64,000 nt of DNA, from the NCBI RefSeq assembly GCF_900099825.1, contig NZ_LT629693.1:2108001-2172000 (forward strand), given 5' to 3'. The translations under genes and the position numbers were made by a program. The notes under the pieces were generated by a model. That model ran no database searches. It saw nothing but the letters and a program-made list of their open reading frames with translations, and was not told where the DNA came from. Below, in pieces: positions 44,549-53,645 of the stretch. Numbering within the stretch: the stretch's first letter is position 1; each line of letters begins with the position of its first letter. This DNA is from Bradyrhizobium ottawaense. GTDB lineage: Bacteria > Pseudomonadota > Alphaproteobacteria > Rhizobiales > Xanthobacteraceae.

Positions 44549-45766
44549 CTACCGCCGGCTCAAGGTGATGCTTCGCTTTTCCAGATCCCGGATCTTGTCC
44601 TCAGAGACCTGTAGCTCCTTCAGGATATCCCCATTGTGTTCGCCCTGGTAAGCTGGCGAGCCGGGACAGGGCAGCTCCGACCGGCTGAATATCCAGGGGT
44701 TGCCCGGCATCCGCACCGAGCCCCCGCCCCGATCGTCGACTTCGACGATCGCGTTCCACTCCCTGACCCAATCGGACTTGGCGAATTCACCGAGGGTTCG
44801 AATGCGGCCAACCGCGAGCCCTGCTTCGCTGACTTGAGCCTGCAACTGCTCAAACGTGTTGAACGTCGCCAGCCATGCGCGGACTTCGGCCAGCAGTGAG
44901 GCCAGATTTTCCCGGCGCAGCCGGGCCGTCGCATAGCGTGGATCGGAAAGCAGGTCACTCCGCCGCATCATCGCGCAGTAGCGCGTGAACATCGGCGAAT
45001 AGATCGGGCTTGAGGCGATCGTCAGCCGGGTGCCGTCCGCCATCTCGAAAATATGGGATTCGTTGGCCGACAGCGCGATCGGCTCGCCGTCGGTGTCGAT
45101 TTCGGACAGCATTGCGCCAGCGCGCTCGTTCACCGACAGCATCGTGGCAGCCATCGAGACGTCGACGTGCTGGCCCTCGCCGGTGCGATTGCGGTGGTGC
45201 AGGGCTGCGAGCACGGCAATGATGCCCTGCAATCCGGTGTAGACGTCCGCATGGCTGCTGGAGTCACCGCGCGGCTCCGATAACGCCTCGCCGAAATGAT
45301 CCTGCACGATGGCGGTCAGTCCGGTTTCGGCCTGCACGGTCGGCGCAAAGGCCGGACGATTCCGCCAGGAGGTCGATTGTCCAAATCCACTCAGGGAAAC
45401 ATAGATGATCCCCGGATTAAACGCCTTGACGTCTTCATAGCCAAAGCCGAAGCGCGCCAGCGTTCCCGGCCTAAAATTTTCGACGATGATATCGGCTGAG
45501 CTGCAAAGCTGCCGGACGATCTCGCGCGCTTCCGCAAAGTTCAGATTGAGACTGAGATTCCTCTTTCCGGCGTTCTGCTGCACGTAATAAAGGCCCATGC
45601 CGTTGACGTAAGGCAAGCCGAAACGCCCGAGATCGCCGGCCGGCGGCTCGATCTTGGTCACCTGGGCGCCAAGATCGCGCAACGCCTTCGTACAATGGGG
45701 GCCTGCCAGAACGCGGGTGAAATCGACCACGCGAAGTCCTTCAAGGGGAGCGCCGGACATGATCAA
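44549..45766 (-). CDS. CoA-transferase family III (CaiB/BaiF)
   Basis: A 405-residue family III CoA-transferase. The start GLRVVDFTRVLAGPHCTKAL, followed by RDLGAQVTKIEPPAGD, is the family signature, and the catalytic Asp lies in GQHVDVSMAATM. The loop NLNFAEAREIVRQL, then FRPGTLARFG, agrees with formyl-CoA/carnitine-type transferases. It overlaps the enoyl-CoA hydratase gene by ATGA, so the two enzymes handle the same acyl group: CoA loading, then hydration. Confidence 0.93.
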   Translation of the reverse strand: MIMSGAPLEGLRVVDFTRVLAGPHCTKALRDLGAQVTKIEPPAGDLGRFGLPYVNGMGLYYVQQNAGKRNLSLNLNFAEAREIVRQLCSSADIIVENFRPGTLARFGFGYEDVKAFNPGIIYVSLSGFGQSTSWRNRPAFAPTVQAETGLTAIVQDHFGEALSEPRGDSSSHADVYTGLQGIIAVLAALHHRNRTGEGQHVDVSMAATMLSVNERAGAMLSEIDTDGEPIALSANESHIFEMADGTRLTIASSPIYSPMFTRYCAMMRRSDLLSDPRYATARLRRENLASLLAEVRAWLATFNTFEQLQAQVSEAGLAVGRIRTLGEFAKSDWVREWNAIVEVDDRGGGSVRMPGNPWIFSRSELPCPGSPAYQGEHNGDILKELQVSEDKIRDLEKRSITLSRR

Positions 45767-46530
45767 TCTCCCTGGAAGATCGCGGTCGCGGGACCGGACG
45801 TAAAGAAGGCGTCAGCCCCGCGCTGCCGGTCCTTTGCTTGCCAGATCATGTCGTTGATCTCGACTTGCCGCGCATCCGCGTTCGCGATGCCGCCACGGGC
45901 CTCGAGATTGGCCTGCAGCTTGATGCCCTTGATAACCTGCGTGGGGCCCGCGGCGAGTTGCCGTGCCCAGGTCATCGACACCGAGCCGAGTTCGGATTCC
46001 GGCACCACCTGATTGATGATGCCCCAGCGTTCGAACGCCTCGGGCGTATGACGGCGCCCGAGCATCGCGATTTCCTTGGCCCGCGCGACGCCTGCCCGCT
46101 GCGCGAGGCGCTGTGTGCCGCCGAGCAGCGGCAGAAGGCCGACCGCCACCTCAACCTGCCCCAGGAACGCGGTGTCGGCAGCGACGATCATATCGCAGGT
46201 GAGCGCGATCTCGAGACCGCCGCCCAGTGCCCCGCCGTTGATGGCGGCCAACGTCGGCACCGGCACGTCCTCGAGGCTCTTCAGCATCGCTTCGAACTGC
46301 TGCTGGCTGGTGTGAATTTTTGTGCCAGTCCCCCATGACGCCATCTCGGCGCCAGCGCAAAAGTGTCGCATTCCGCTCCGCAGCAGGATCGCGCGGCAAC
46401 CACCCGCGACCACCGCCTGATAGGCGTCGATGAGCTCGTTGATCAACTGGTCATCCAGCAGATTGTGCGGGGGCTTTGCGAGCGTGACGACGCCGACCTT
46501 GCCGTCGATTTCATGCGTAACGGTTGTCAT
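45763..46530 (-). CDS. Enoyl-CoA hydratase/isomerase family protein
   Basis: A 255-residue crotonase. The oxyanion-hole segments are HFCAGAEMAS and INGGALGGGLEIALTCD, and a glutamate in LGQVEVAVGLLPLLGGTQRL fits the catalytic position. The ATG at 46530 is preceded by GGGAGTGATAGG; the frame is open to 46590 but that extension is not family-like. It is first in a two-gene operon with the CaiB-type gene and divergent from an AraC regulator. Confidence 0.92.
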   Translation of the reverse strand: MTTVTHEIDGKVGVVTLAKPPHNLLDDQLINELIDAYQAVVAGGCRAILLRSGMRHFCAGAEMASWGTGTKIHTSQQQFEAMLKSLEDVPVPTLAAINGGALGGGLEIALTCDMIVAADTAFLGQVEVAVGLLPLLGGTQRLAQRAGVARAKEIAMLGRRHTPEAFERWGIINQVVPESELGSVSMTWARQLAAGPTQVIKGIKLQANLEARGGIANADARQVEINDMIWQAKDRQRGADAFFTSGPATAIFQGD

Positions 46531-46629
46531 CCTATCACTCCCTTCGTCGATAGCCGCCGGTCCGCCTCTATCGGCTTCCTTCCGGGCCACAAACGCTTTG
46601 CCGTCGCCTTATCGGCTTTCAGTCAATTC

Positions 46630-46644
46630 GACATTTGGAATGTC
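46630..46644. promoter_or_regulatory. Palindrome GACATT-TGG-AATGTC in a divergent promoter region
   Basis: Perfect 6-bp arms around a 3-base centre lie 100 bases ahead of the enoyl-CoA hydratase gene and 120 bases ahead of the AraC gene. A TGAC/GTCA pair (46655-46672) and a GTC half-site follow. It is a candidate binding site for the AraC-type regulator. Confidence 0.4.
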
Positions 46645-46763
46645 TATCGTCATATGACGCGTGACAACGTCAGGCCATGCCAATTATAATGTCAAAAGCT
46701 GCCAAACCGGCGAAAACAGCCGATCGGGGCACGTCAATTTGTGCCATGCAGCAGGGAGGAGCC

Positions 46764-47816
46764 ATGAAGCCGATCAAGCTGGTCACGCCCATCTCAGGCG
46801 ACCCCGACGCGCCGACGCAGAACCTCGTCGGCCTCGGCGCGCTCGCTGCCGAGCTTGCGGCGGAAGGAATTTCAGTCCGCGACCTCTTCGCGCGGACCGG
46901 TGTCGATGCGGCGCAGCTCGAAGACGCCCGCGCACGCATCTCGCATCGGCAGCGGCTCGCGATCTATCGCAACGCCAAGCGGCTCGCCAAGCGATCAGAT
47001 ATCGCGCTCTTGGCCGGCGCTCGGCAACGCATCAGCGACTACGGTATTTATGGGTACGCGCTGATTTCCAGCCGGACGTTCGGCGATTCGCTTTTATTCT
47101 CGCTCGATCATGTCACCATGGCGGGCCCCGCGGTCCGCCAGATCAGTTTTAGAATTGAGGGAAAGACTGCCATCCTGCGCAGCCATGGCCTCGACACCCT
47201 TGGCGACCTCCTGCCGTTCGCGGCTGAATTCTGGCGCAGCTCGATGACCGCGCTGTTCAGCCGTGTGCTGGAATCACCTTTCCCGAGCAAGCGGATGGTG
47301 TTTCCCTTCCCGGCACCGCCGCATTGGCGCAATTACGAGCGGATGTTCAACTGCCCCATCGACTTCGGCGCCGATCGCATGGAGTGGCACTTCGATGCCA
47401 AGGTGCTCGACATGCCCTGCCCGAACGCCAATCCGATCACAGCAGAAATTTGCCAACAGGTCTGCGATGTGGTGTTGACGGAAGGTCCCGGCGAATCCGA
47501 GCTGGTCCGCAGGGTTCGTGCCGCATGTCTCAACAGCCCGAACCGGTTTCCGGCTGCGGTCAGAATCGCATCTGAACTCGGCCTTTCCTTGCGCACCTTC
47601 CACAGACGATTGGCGCAGGAGGGACTTTCCTATCAAACCATCGTCGACGGCATGCGCCGATCGCTGGCGACCGAACTTCTTGAGAATACTCATATGGGGA
47701 TAGATATGATCGCCGAACGCATCGGTTTCGCCGACGCGACCAGCTTTCGAAAGGCATTCAAGAAATGGACGAGCCGCTCACCTTCCGATTTCCGTCACCC
47801 GGAGCGCAGCGGCTAG
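46764..47816 (+). CDS. AraC-family transcriptional regulator
   Basis: A 350-residue regulator. The N-terminal ~230 residues are an arabinose-binding-like sensor domain of the OruR type. The C-terminal ~90 residues are the double helix-turn-helix (ASELGLSLRTFHRRLAQEGL, then GIDMIAERIGFADATSFRKA and FKKWTSRSPSDFR). The ATG at 46764 follows GGGAGGA, and earlier in-frame ATGs give no homology. It probably activates the divergent CaiB/enoyl-CoA hydratase pair. Confidence 0.93.
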   Translation: MKPIKLVTPISGDPDAPTQNLVGLGALAAELAAEGISVRDLFARTGVDAAQLEDARARISHRQRLAIYRNAKRLAKRSDIALLAGARQRISDYGIYGYALISSRTFGDSLLFSLDHVTMAGPAVRQISFRIEGKTAILRSHGLDTLGDLLPFAAEFWRSSMTALFSRVLESPFPSKRMVFPFPAPPHWRNYERMFNCPIDFGADRMEWHFDAKVLDMPCPNANPITAEICQQVCDVVLTEGPGESELVRRVRAACLNSPNRFPAAVRIASELGLSLRTFHRRLAQEGLSYQTIVDGMRRSLATELLENTHMGIDMIAERIGFADATSFRKAFKKWTSRSPSDFRHPERSG

Positions 47817-47966
47817 AGCAACATCGTTGCCCACAGCAGCAGCCGCGTCACCAGCAAAGCTGACAGTGCGACCAAAAGCGTCACAATCTGTCCATCGCGA
47901 ATCTCATCCGGATCGAGCTCTGGAAGCGCGAGATGCGCGTAGATAAGCGAACCTTGGCAGCTCATC
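47813..47966 (-). CDS. Possible small one-helix membrane protein, 50 aa
   Basis: A 50-codon frame not overlapping any other gene except for 4 bases with the AraC stop. It has a polar, acidic N-terminal half (ALPELDPDEIRDGQ) and a single hydrophobic helix at the end (IVTLLVALSALLVTRLLLWA). Codon use matches real genes. A GAGGAG lies about 10 bases ahead of the ATG. It sits 38 bases after the fumarylacetoacetase stop, so it could be the last gene of that operon. I do not recognise a family. Confidence 0.4.
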
Positions 47967-48004
47967 GGCAGCTCCTCAACAACGATTGAACCATCTTCAC
48001 CTGT

Positions 48005-49330
48005 TTAGATCTCGGCAGCCGCGATCCTGCCGACGCATGATCCAAAGCCAATGGGGACAAAACCCCGCCGGCTGCATCGGCCGCGGAATGTCACTTCGTC
48101 GTCATCCCGCAGAAAGCTGCGCTGCTCCCGGTTCGGAAGGACGACCGGCCTCTCCCCGGCGGTAGTCAACTCCAGCATGCTGCTGAATTCGGCGCGCGTG
48201 GGTCCGGAAATGGTGCCGGTGCCGATCAGATCGCCCGGCTGCAGGTTGCAGCCGTTGATGGTGTGATGGGCGACCATCTGCGCGGGTGTCCAATAGAGAT
48301 ATTTTGCGTTCGACGTCAGAATTTCGACGGCGGGTTCGTGCGCGCTGCGCATCTGCGCGGTCGACAAATCGACCTGAAGATGGACATCGATCCCCCCTTC
48401 TGCCTGGTCCGCTTCATCGAACAGATAGGGAAGCGGGCGCGGATCACCCCCAGGCCGTTGCAAGACCGGAACGCGGAAAGGCGCCAGCGCATCCGCGGCA
48501 ACCACCCAGGGCGAGACCGATGTCGCAAAACTTTTGCTCAGAAAAGGACCGAGCGGAAACATTTCCCAGCGCTGGAAGTCGCGCGCCGACCAATCGTTCA
48601 ACAGCGAGAAGCCGACGATTTCCTGCGACGCTTGCGCGATGGGGATCGGCTTGCCAAGCCGGTTGCCGCCGCCGAGGTAAAAACCCATTTCAAGTTCGAA
48701 ATCGAGACGTTCACACGGTCCGAAACTCGGGTCTTCCCCGGCCGCGGCCGGCGGACGCTGGCCGAGCGGCCGTCGCACCGGACCCCGTCCGACCTGCACC
48801 GACGATGCCCGCCCGTGATAGGCAATGGGTACCCATTTATAATTTTGCGGCAGCGGATTTTCTGGCGTCAGCAGCGCGCCGGCCGCGCGCGCATGATAAA
48901 TGCCGGCATAAAAGTCCGTGTAATTCGCCACCCCGGTGGGAAGATGAAACGTGCACTCGTCGATGGGGAGGAGGAGTCCTGACGCGTGCCGCCGGACCTG
49001 ATTGCCGCTGCTTCCCTGATCGAGCATGTCGGCGGCCGTCCGGCGCAGATCGCGTAACGCGACTTGCCCGAGAGAAAACAGACGATTGAGAGATGCTTCC
49101 CGCAGGGCTTCCGTGACGGGTCGCGTGAAACTCGCGTCTGCGCCGCTTGCCCTTTTCAGATCGAACACCAGATCGCCGATCGCCATGCCGATGCGTGGGT
49201 TCGGATCGGCTTTGGTGCTGAATACGCCGAGCGGCAGGTTCTGGATCGGAAAATCCGTATCCGGATCGTTGGCGGTTTCAACAAAGCTGCGGCGCGCCGC
49301 ATTGTGAGTTTCGTTAAGCATATGGGTCAT
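48005..49330 (-). CDS. fahA: Fumarylacetoacetase
   Basis: A 441-residue fumarylacetoacetate hydrolase, the last enzyme of tyrosine/homogentisate breakdown, giving fumarate and acetoacetate. Metal and catalytic landmarks are YTDFYAGIYHARAAG (catalytic His and metal Asp), PIAYHGRASSV, ERLDFELEMGFYLGG (metal Glu pair), SLLNDWSARDFQRWE (metal Asp) and QMVAHHTINGC. The length fits the bacterial family. It follows a DUF302 gene by 4 bases in an operon that begins with an ActP-type symporter. The other homogentisate enzymes are not in the window. Confidence 0.95.
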   Translation of the reverse strand: MTHMLNETHNAARRSFVETANDPDTDFPIQNLPLGVFSTKADPNPRIGMAIGDLVFDLKRASGADASFTRPVTEALREASLNRLFSLGQVALRDLRRTAADMLDQGSSGNQVRRHASGLLLPIDECTFHLPTGVANYTDFYAGIYHARAAGALLTPENPLPQNYKWVPIAYHGRASSVQVGRGPVRRPLGQRPPAAAGEDPSFGPCERLDFELEMGFYLGGGNRLGKPIPIAQASQEIVGFSLLNDWSARDFQRWEMFPLGPFLSKSFATSVSPWVVAADALAPFRVPVLQRPGGDPRPLPYLFDEADQAEGGIDVHLQVDLSTAQMRSAHEPAVEILTSNAKYLYWTPAQMVAHHTINGCNLQPGDLIGTGTISGPTRAEFSSMLELTTAGERPVVLPNREQRSFLRDDDEVTFRGRCSRRGFVPIGFGSCVGRIAAAEI

Positions 49331-49334
49331 GGTC

Positions 49335-49946
49335 TTACGTGCCGGCTTTCTTCAGGAAGGTGAGAAGCCGGTCATCGAGCGATTGCGCCACTGCATCGAT
49401 GTCAGCGCTTTTGAACTGCCCGAACATCGAGGTCGGCCGGTCATATTCCATGGTTGTGCCGCCCTTTTCGTTGGCATAAACCACCACCCGCAGCGGCGCA
49501 TAGAGGCCCGCAGCCGGATTGACCTTGGTCATCTCGGACGCCGACAAAATGTTGCCGATGTAATAGGCGATCAGCGGACGCCGCTCGCCCCTGAGTGCGA
49601 GGAGATCGCCATGCAGCGCCACGTAGTGGATCGCCAGGCCATCCGATCCCGCAATGCGCTCCGCGGCTGCACGTAGCCCTTCGATGTCATTCTTTGTCAG
49701 CATGGCGCGCATCGCTTCATCGAAGCGGCCGAGCTTCTCAATCCGCGCCTTGACCTCCGGATACGGCTTCATGGTTTTGATGACGATATGTTCGACGGCG
49801 AGCGGCGCGGAAGTTACCTCGATGCCTTCATTTGCCGAAACGCCCGAAGAGCCATTGGTTGAAGCAAGCGCCATGAGAATTCCTCCAAGCACCAAATACC
49901 GAAGCCATTGAATCTGTCTTGTCATCGTCTTCCTTTCGTTACTCAT
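49335..49946 (-). CDS. DUF302-domain exported protein
   Basis: A 203-residue protein with a membrane-like or signal segment (residues 15-30, [14 protein letters not shown]) and a C-terminal DUF302 domain ([20 protein letters not shown], then [12 protein letters not shown]). DUF302 proteins bind or respond to small ligands, but their role is not established. The ATG overlaps the symporter stop and has GGAGG ahead. Its presence between a carboxylate symporter and fumarylacetoacetase is unexplained. Confidence 0.88.
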   Translation of the reverse strand: MSNERKTMTRQIQWLRYLVLGGILMALASTNGSSGVSANEGIEVTSAPLAVEHIVIKTMKPYPEVKARIEKLGRFDEAMRAMLTKNDIEGLRAAAERIAGSDGLAIHYVALHGDLLALRGERRPLIAYYIGNILSASEMTKVNPAAGLYAPLRVVVYANEKGGTTMEYDRPTSMFGQFKSADIDAVAQSLDDRLLTFLKKAGT

Positions 49947-51631
49947 GGCGTCGCCTCCGCCAATGTCCTGCCCTCCGCCGCGAGCGTTATTCCGATCTCG
50001 GACTGGACGAACTGCGCGTCGAACGCCTGGCGTTCGCGGGCGGCGCGCGCGCTGCGATCCGTGACCGAGAACAGCCAGATGAAAAGGAACGCGAGCGGCA
50101 TCGAGAACAGCGCGGGATTTTCATAGGGGAATAGCGCTGACTTGAAACCGAAGACCGCGACCCACACCGTCTTGCTGATTACGACAAGGATGACAGAGCA
50201 AAACAGCCCGGCCAGCGCACCGGTCACGGCGCCGCGCGTGGTGGTGCCGCGCCAGAAAATGGCCATTGCGAGCACCGGAAAGTTACAACTGGCAGCCACC
50301 GACAGCGCCAGCCCCGCCATGAACGCCACGTTCTGGTTTTCGAAGGAATAGGCCAGCAGTACCGCGACGATACCGATGCAGACGGCAGCTACCTTCGAGA
50401 CCCAGACCTCGCGTGCGTCCGATCCCCGCCCCTTGGCGATCACCTGGCCGTAGATGTCGTGGCCGATCGCGGAGCAACCGGCGAGCGTCAACCCGGCGAC
50501 GACCGCCAGGATTGTCGCAAAGGCGACAGCCGAAATGAAGCCGAGCAGGACCGGCCCGCCGACCGCATGCGCAAGATGGATCGACGCCATGTTCGGCCCG
50601 CCAATCAGATCGGTGATTTTGTTGAACTGCCCCGAAGCATCGACATGGAAATAGCTTGGGTCGGACATCAAGATCGGCACGGCGCCGAATCCCAGTATCG
50701 GAATGATCAGACAGAAGTAGGCAACGCAGCTCGTCGCATAGAAAACCGATTTGCGCGCAGCCGCGGCATCCTTCACGGTAAAGAAGCGCATCAGGATGTG
50801 CGGAAGGCCCGCCGTTCCGAACACCAGTGCAAGGCCGAGCGAGATGGCCGAGATCGGCTCAGCGAAGAGTCCTCCGGGCGAGAGGATCGCCGCACCCTTT
50901 GGGTGAATGCGGCTGGCCGCAGAAAACAGCTCCGCGAAGCGGAAATCGAAGCGCCAGAGCACAACGAAGGCCAATAGTGTTCCACCGCACAACAGCAACG
51001 CCGCCTTGGTGATCTGCACCCACGTCGTCGCCTGCATGCCGCCGACCGTGACGTAAAGAATCATCAGGACGCCAACGCTGGTCACAGCGATCAGATAGTT
51101 GACCCCGAACAAGAGCTCGATGACCTTGCCTGCGCCAATCATCTGCGCGACCAGATAGAACAGCACGACGACGAGGCTTCCGATCGCGGCGACCAGCCTG
51201 ATCGGCGTCCGGTCGAGCCGGAAGGCCGCGGCATCGGCGAATGTGTAACTGCCCAAATTGCGCAGGCGCTCCGACATCAGGAATAGAACGATCGGCCAGC
51301 CAGTGAGAAAGCCGAGCGCATAGAGAAACCCGTCAAAGCCGTTGGCATAGACCAGCGCCGAAATCCCGAGAAACGCAGCTGCCGAAAGAAAATCTCCGGC
51401 GATCGCGAGGCCGTTCTGCAGCGGCGTGATCGCGTGTCCAGCGGTATAGAAATCCGCTCTCGATTTCGTGCTGCCTGCCGAGCGATAGGTAATGATGAGA
51501 GTGGCGACGACAATCGCCATGAACATGCCGATGGCGATCCAATCCGAACCGCGACCGGACGTCGCAGAAGCCGCCTCCGCGGACGCCACCATTGGAAACG
51601 CCACGAACTGTGCAACCAATAAAAGTCTCAT
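49943..51631 (-). CDS. Sodium/solute symporter, ActP-like (acetate/monocarboxylate)
   Basis: A 562-residue SSS-family transporter with about 13 helices. It starts with a signal-like segment ([20 protein letters not shown]). The ActP signatures [36 protein letters not shown] and [13 protein letters not shown] are present. It takes up acetate or another short carboxylate with sodium or protons. It overlaps a DUF485 gene by 4 bases, the normal YjcH-ActP arrangement. Confidence 0.94.
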   Translation of the reverse strand: MRLLLVAQFVAFPMVASAEAASATSGRGSDWIAIGMFMAIVVATLIITYRSAGSTKSRADFYTAGHAITPLQNGLAIAGDFLSAAAFLGISALVYANGFDGFLYALGFLTGWPIVLFLMSERLRNLGSYTFADAAAFRLDRTPIRLVAAIGSLVVVLFYLVAQMIGAGKVIELLFGVNYLIAVTSVGVLMILYVTVGGMQATTWVQITKAALLLCGGTLLAFVVLWRFDFRFAELFSAASRIHPKGAAILSPGGLFAEPISAISLGLALVFGTAGLPHILMRFFTVKDAAAARKSVFYATSCVAYFCLIIPILGFGAVPILMSDPSYFHVDASGQFNKITDLIGGPNMASIHLAHAVGGPVLLGFISAVAFATILAVVAGLTLAGCSAIGHDIYGQVIAKGRGSDAREVWVSKVAAVCIGIVAVLLAYSFENQNVAFMAGLALSVAASCNFPVLAMAIFWRGTTTRGAVTGALAGLFCSVILVVISKTVWVAVFGFKSALFPYENPALFSMPLAFLFIWLFSVTDRSARAARERQAFDAQFVQSEIGITLAAEGRTLAEATP

Positions 51632-51945
51632 TGGCCGAACTCCCGGTTGAGGACGCGCGCAAGCTCATCGAAGCGTGAATTGGACCGGTATACGTAAAAT
51701 CCCGTCAGGAGGACGACCGCAACGATCATGGACACCGCCAAAAGAAGCCCGAGCGGGATGGCGCTCCCGGCAACGGCCGCACCAAGCGCACTCTTCGCGG
51801 TCGAGATCAGCGCGATGAAGCCGAAGAACATGATCAGCGTCACGATCGAAAGGCTCCAGCGGAGTTTGGCCCGCGCCGAAGCGAGATTCCGGAACCTCGG
51901 ATCTGTGATGATTTCGTGTGCGCGGTTCGGCGTGAGCTGCAGCAT
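51628..51945 (-). CDS. DUF485-domain membrane protein (YjcH-like)
   Basis: A 105-residue protein with two hydrophobic helices, starting [23 protein letters not shown] ([20 protein letters not shown]). This is the usual companion of ActP symporters and probably an accessory subunit. It is the first gene of the operon 51945-48005. Confidence 0.9.
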   Translation of the reverse strand: MLQLTPNRAHEIITDPRFRNLASARAKLRWSLSIVTLIMFFGFIALISTAKSALGAAVAGSAIPLGLLLAVSMIVAVVLLTGFYVYRSNSRFDELARVLNREFGQ

Positions 51946-52280
51946 GTGGTCCTCCTGCGGGTACCGGGTCTTGCCCCTACCTCGCTCCTCTACGTCAGCC
52001 CTGCCGCGGTAGATGATGCCAATGCAGAACTTGAGGGAGGCTTTGCCGGCCCCTCAGACGCTCGTTTCACCAAGGTCGAACATCAGATGTTCAGGCACGG
52101 CTCACAAGGTTCTTTGGTGCCAAAGTACAGGTCATTTCATGCCACAGGGCGCGCCGATTCGTTGAAAACTGAAACGACGGACGAGGCCGATGTTGTGCAT
52201 CGGTTTGCTTAAGGAAACCTGATTGCCTAAAGGTGTGTAATTTACACCGGCTAGACTCGCGCAATATTCCGCATTTCAGC
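51946..52280. other. Promoter-side intergenic stretch
   Basis: About 335 bases between the DUF485 start and the integrase fragment. A palindrome GTGTAA-T-TTACAC lies at 52235-52247. No gene is supported here. Confidence 0.4.
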
Positions 52281-52601
52281 ATGCACACCATCCGCACGGT
52301 CATGGGAGACTTCCTCCTCAACCACACCGAACTTCCCGCCGGCACCGCCTCGCTTATGATCAACCACGCCTTCCCGGGCGACAGGCTGGACGACCTCCAG
52401 AGGCTCGCGCCCACCACCAAACAGTACTACGTCCTTGCGCAGCGGATTCCGCAGAAGACACAAGCGATGGCGGCCTGGTCCGAAGCGTTGCTGGATGCGT
52501 TTAAGGCGGTGCGGAATCTATCCGGCCTGATCTTCCATTCGCCTTTTTCGACGGACCCAACCTTCAGCCGCAGGCGGGCTCTATCGGAAGGGCTTTCCTA
52601 G
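52281..52601 (+). pseudogene. C-terminal fragment of a tyrosine recombinase (integrase)
   Basis: A 106-residue frame carries the end of an integrase catalytic domain. The conserved arginine box is HTIRTVMGDFLL (His-x-x-Arg), the second histidine is in ASLMINHAFPGD, and the nucleophile Tyr lies in TTKQYYVLAQRIPQ, followed by the typical Trp-Ser-Glu-Ala-Leu helix. The N-terminal DNA-binding domain and first catalytic Arg are absent, so it cannot work alone. It marks the remains of an integrative element. Confidence 0.7.
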
Positions 52602-52920
52602 GCCTTTCCGCAATCCGTGAGGCCGCGTCAGTTGCGTGGGAAGAGGTTCTCATGCGGTCGGAGACGAGACCTGTAACAGTGAAACCAACCCATACCTGGG
52701 TTCGTCGACGATCGCGCTCGACGTGGCTCAACTGCTTGCATTTGTCCTCGATCCAGCAAAGCCGCGGAGTATCCACGCGAGAGCTCCGTCCGATCGCAAG
52801 TCGCGACGGCGTAACGGTCGTTTACGCTTTTCCAAGCACACAGTACAAATTTTGAAATTATAGTATACCTTGAAGCAATGCATATCGATTGGCGATTTGC
52901 ATGGGATCACGGAGGGCAAC
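52602..52920. other. AT-richer stretch ahead of the lysine-rich gene
   Basis: About 320 bases with no supported protein gene. The last 70 bases are AT-rich, and TATAGT at 52862-52867 after TTGAAA is a possible promoter for the tiny gene at 52921. Confidence 0.35.
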
Positions 52921-52965
52921 ATGGCCAAGAAAGCGAAGAAGGCAGCCAAGAAGAAAAAGAAGTAG
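52921..52965 (+). CDS. Lysine-rich 14-residue peptide, histone-H1-tail-like
   Basis: A complete 14-codon gene, MAKKAKKAAKKKKK, with GGAGGG 5 bases ahead of its ATG and its own strong terminator 100 bases downstream. Short lysine/alanine-rich proteins resembling histone H1 tails are common in rhizobia and may bind DNA or RNA. This is the shortest such frame I would accept. It could also be the surviving start of a longer one. Confidence 0.55.
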   Translation: MAKKAKKAAKKKKK

Positions 52966-53065
52966 TCGTTCGAACCTCACAGTGCTCGGGTAGGTCCGTT
53001 GCGCCCTTCGAAGCACAGATGGGTGGCAGCCTTCGACGGAGAATATCCGCACAACAAACAGTCAG

Positions 53066-53110
53066 GCCGGACCCTTATGCAGACGGCTGCTGCATAAGGG
53101 TCCGGCTTTT
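53066..53110 (+). terminator. Strong intrinsic terminator
   Basis: GCCGGACCCTTATGCAG (53066-53082) pairs perfectly with CTGCATAAGGGTCCGGC (53090-53106) around a 7-base loop, and TTTT follows. It is the best intrinsic terminator in the window and supports a real short transcript from the lysine-rich gene. Confidence 0.85.
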
Positions 53111-53645
53111 CGCGGGGACTTGATCAAGAATCGACGACGGACAGCCTACGGCGTAGGCCCCAGCGAGGATTCACGCTTGCTGGAAGCTGCCTTTTGCGAT
53201 CGACAGCACCTCGCTCGACACACCGAGCTCGATGAACGAGCGAGATCGCCACGCTGTTTTATGAAGAGATCAAGAAGGACCCGAACCAAACGATCTCGGA
53301 ATATTCAAGAAGGCGCGGGCAAAGGGTTACACCCCCGCCTCAGGTTGGGACACCTATGTGGCCTTTGCTTCTACGGCGATCCGAGCGCTAGGCCTCGCGC
53401 TCGGAGCACGGCTGCGACATCCACCTGAATTTGGCGACCGACTTTGGCCGACGTTCAGGCACCTGCTCGTGGTCTCGACCGGAGCTCGTGTAAAAGGTCG
53501 CCGGGCTCAAACGACCCGAATAACTTCAATAATTTCAACTGCATTAAAATGGCGTCCGCTCCTCTGTCCTAGAAGGTGGCAAAAATGGCGTTTCCCGCTA
53601 CCGGGAGGAGCGATCTACTTGGTTGTCAATCGAGGGAGAGCACCC
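53111..53645. other. Degenerate coding stretch
   Basis: No intact gene. At about 53245-53400 two overlapping frames read ATLFYEEIKKDPNQTISEY, then, after a shift, FKKARAKGYTPASGWDTYVA and FASTAIRALGLALGA. They look like successive parts of one former protein broken by a frameshift. I cannot name the family. The frame of the following dehydrogenase is open through here but shows no homology before its GTG. Confidence 0.4.

Noticed and set aside
52235..52247. GTGTAA-T-TTACAC as an operator
   Set aside because: A single short palindrome with no intact regulator nearby; the adjacent frame is a pseudogene.
53120..53428. A 102-codon plus-strand frame
   Set aside because: It is Arg-rich and crosses the broken coding sequence in a different frame.
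53358..53645. A 5' extension of the MDR gene
   Set aside because: It runs over the degenerate stretch and has no homology; the GTG at 53646 has a good ribosome site.
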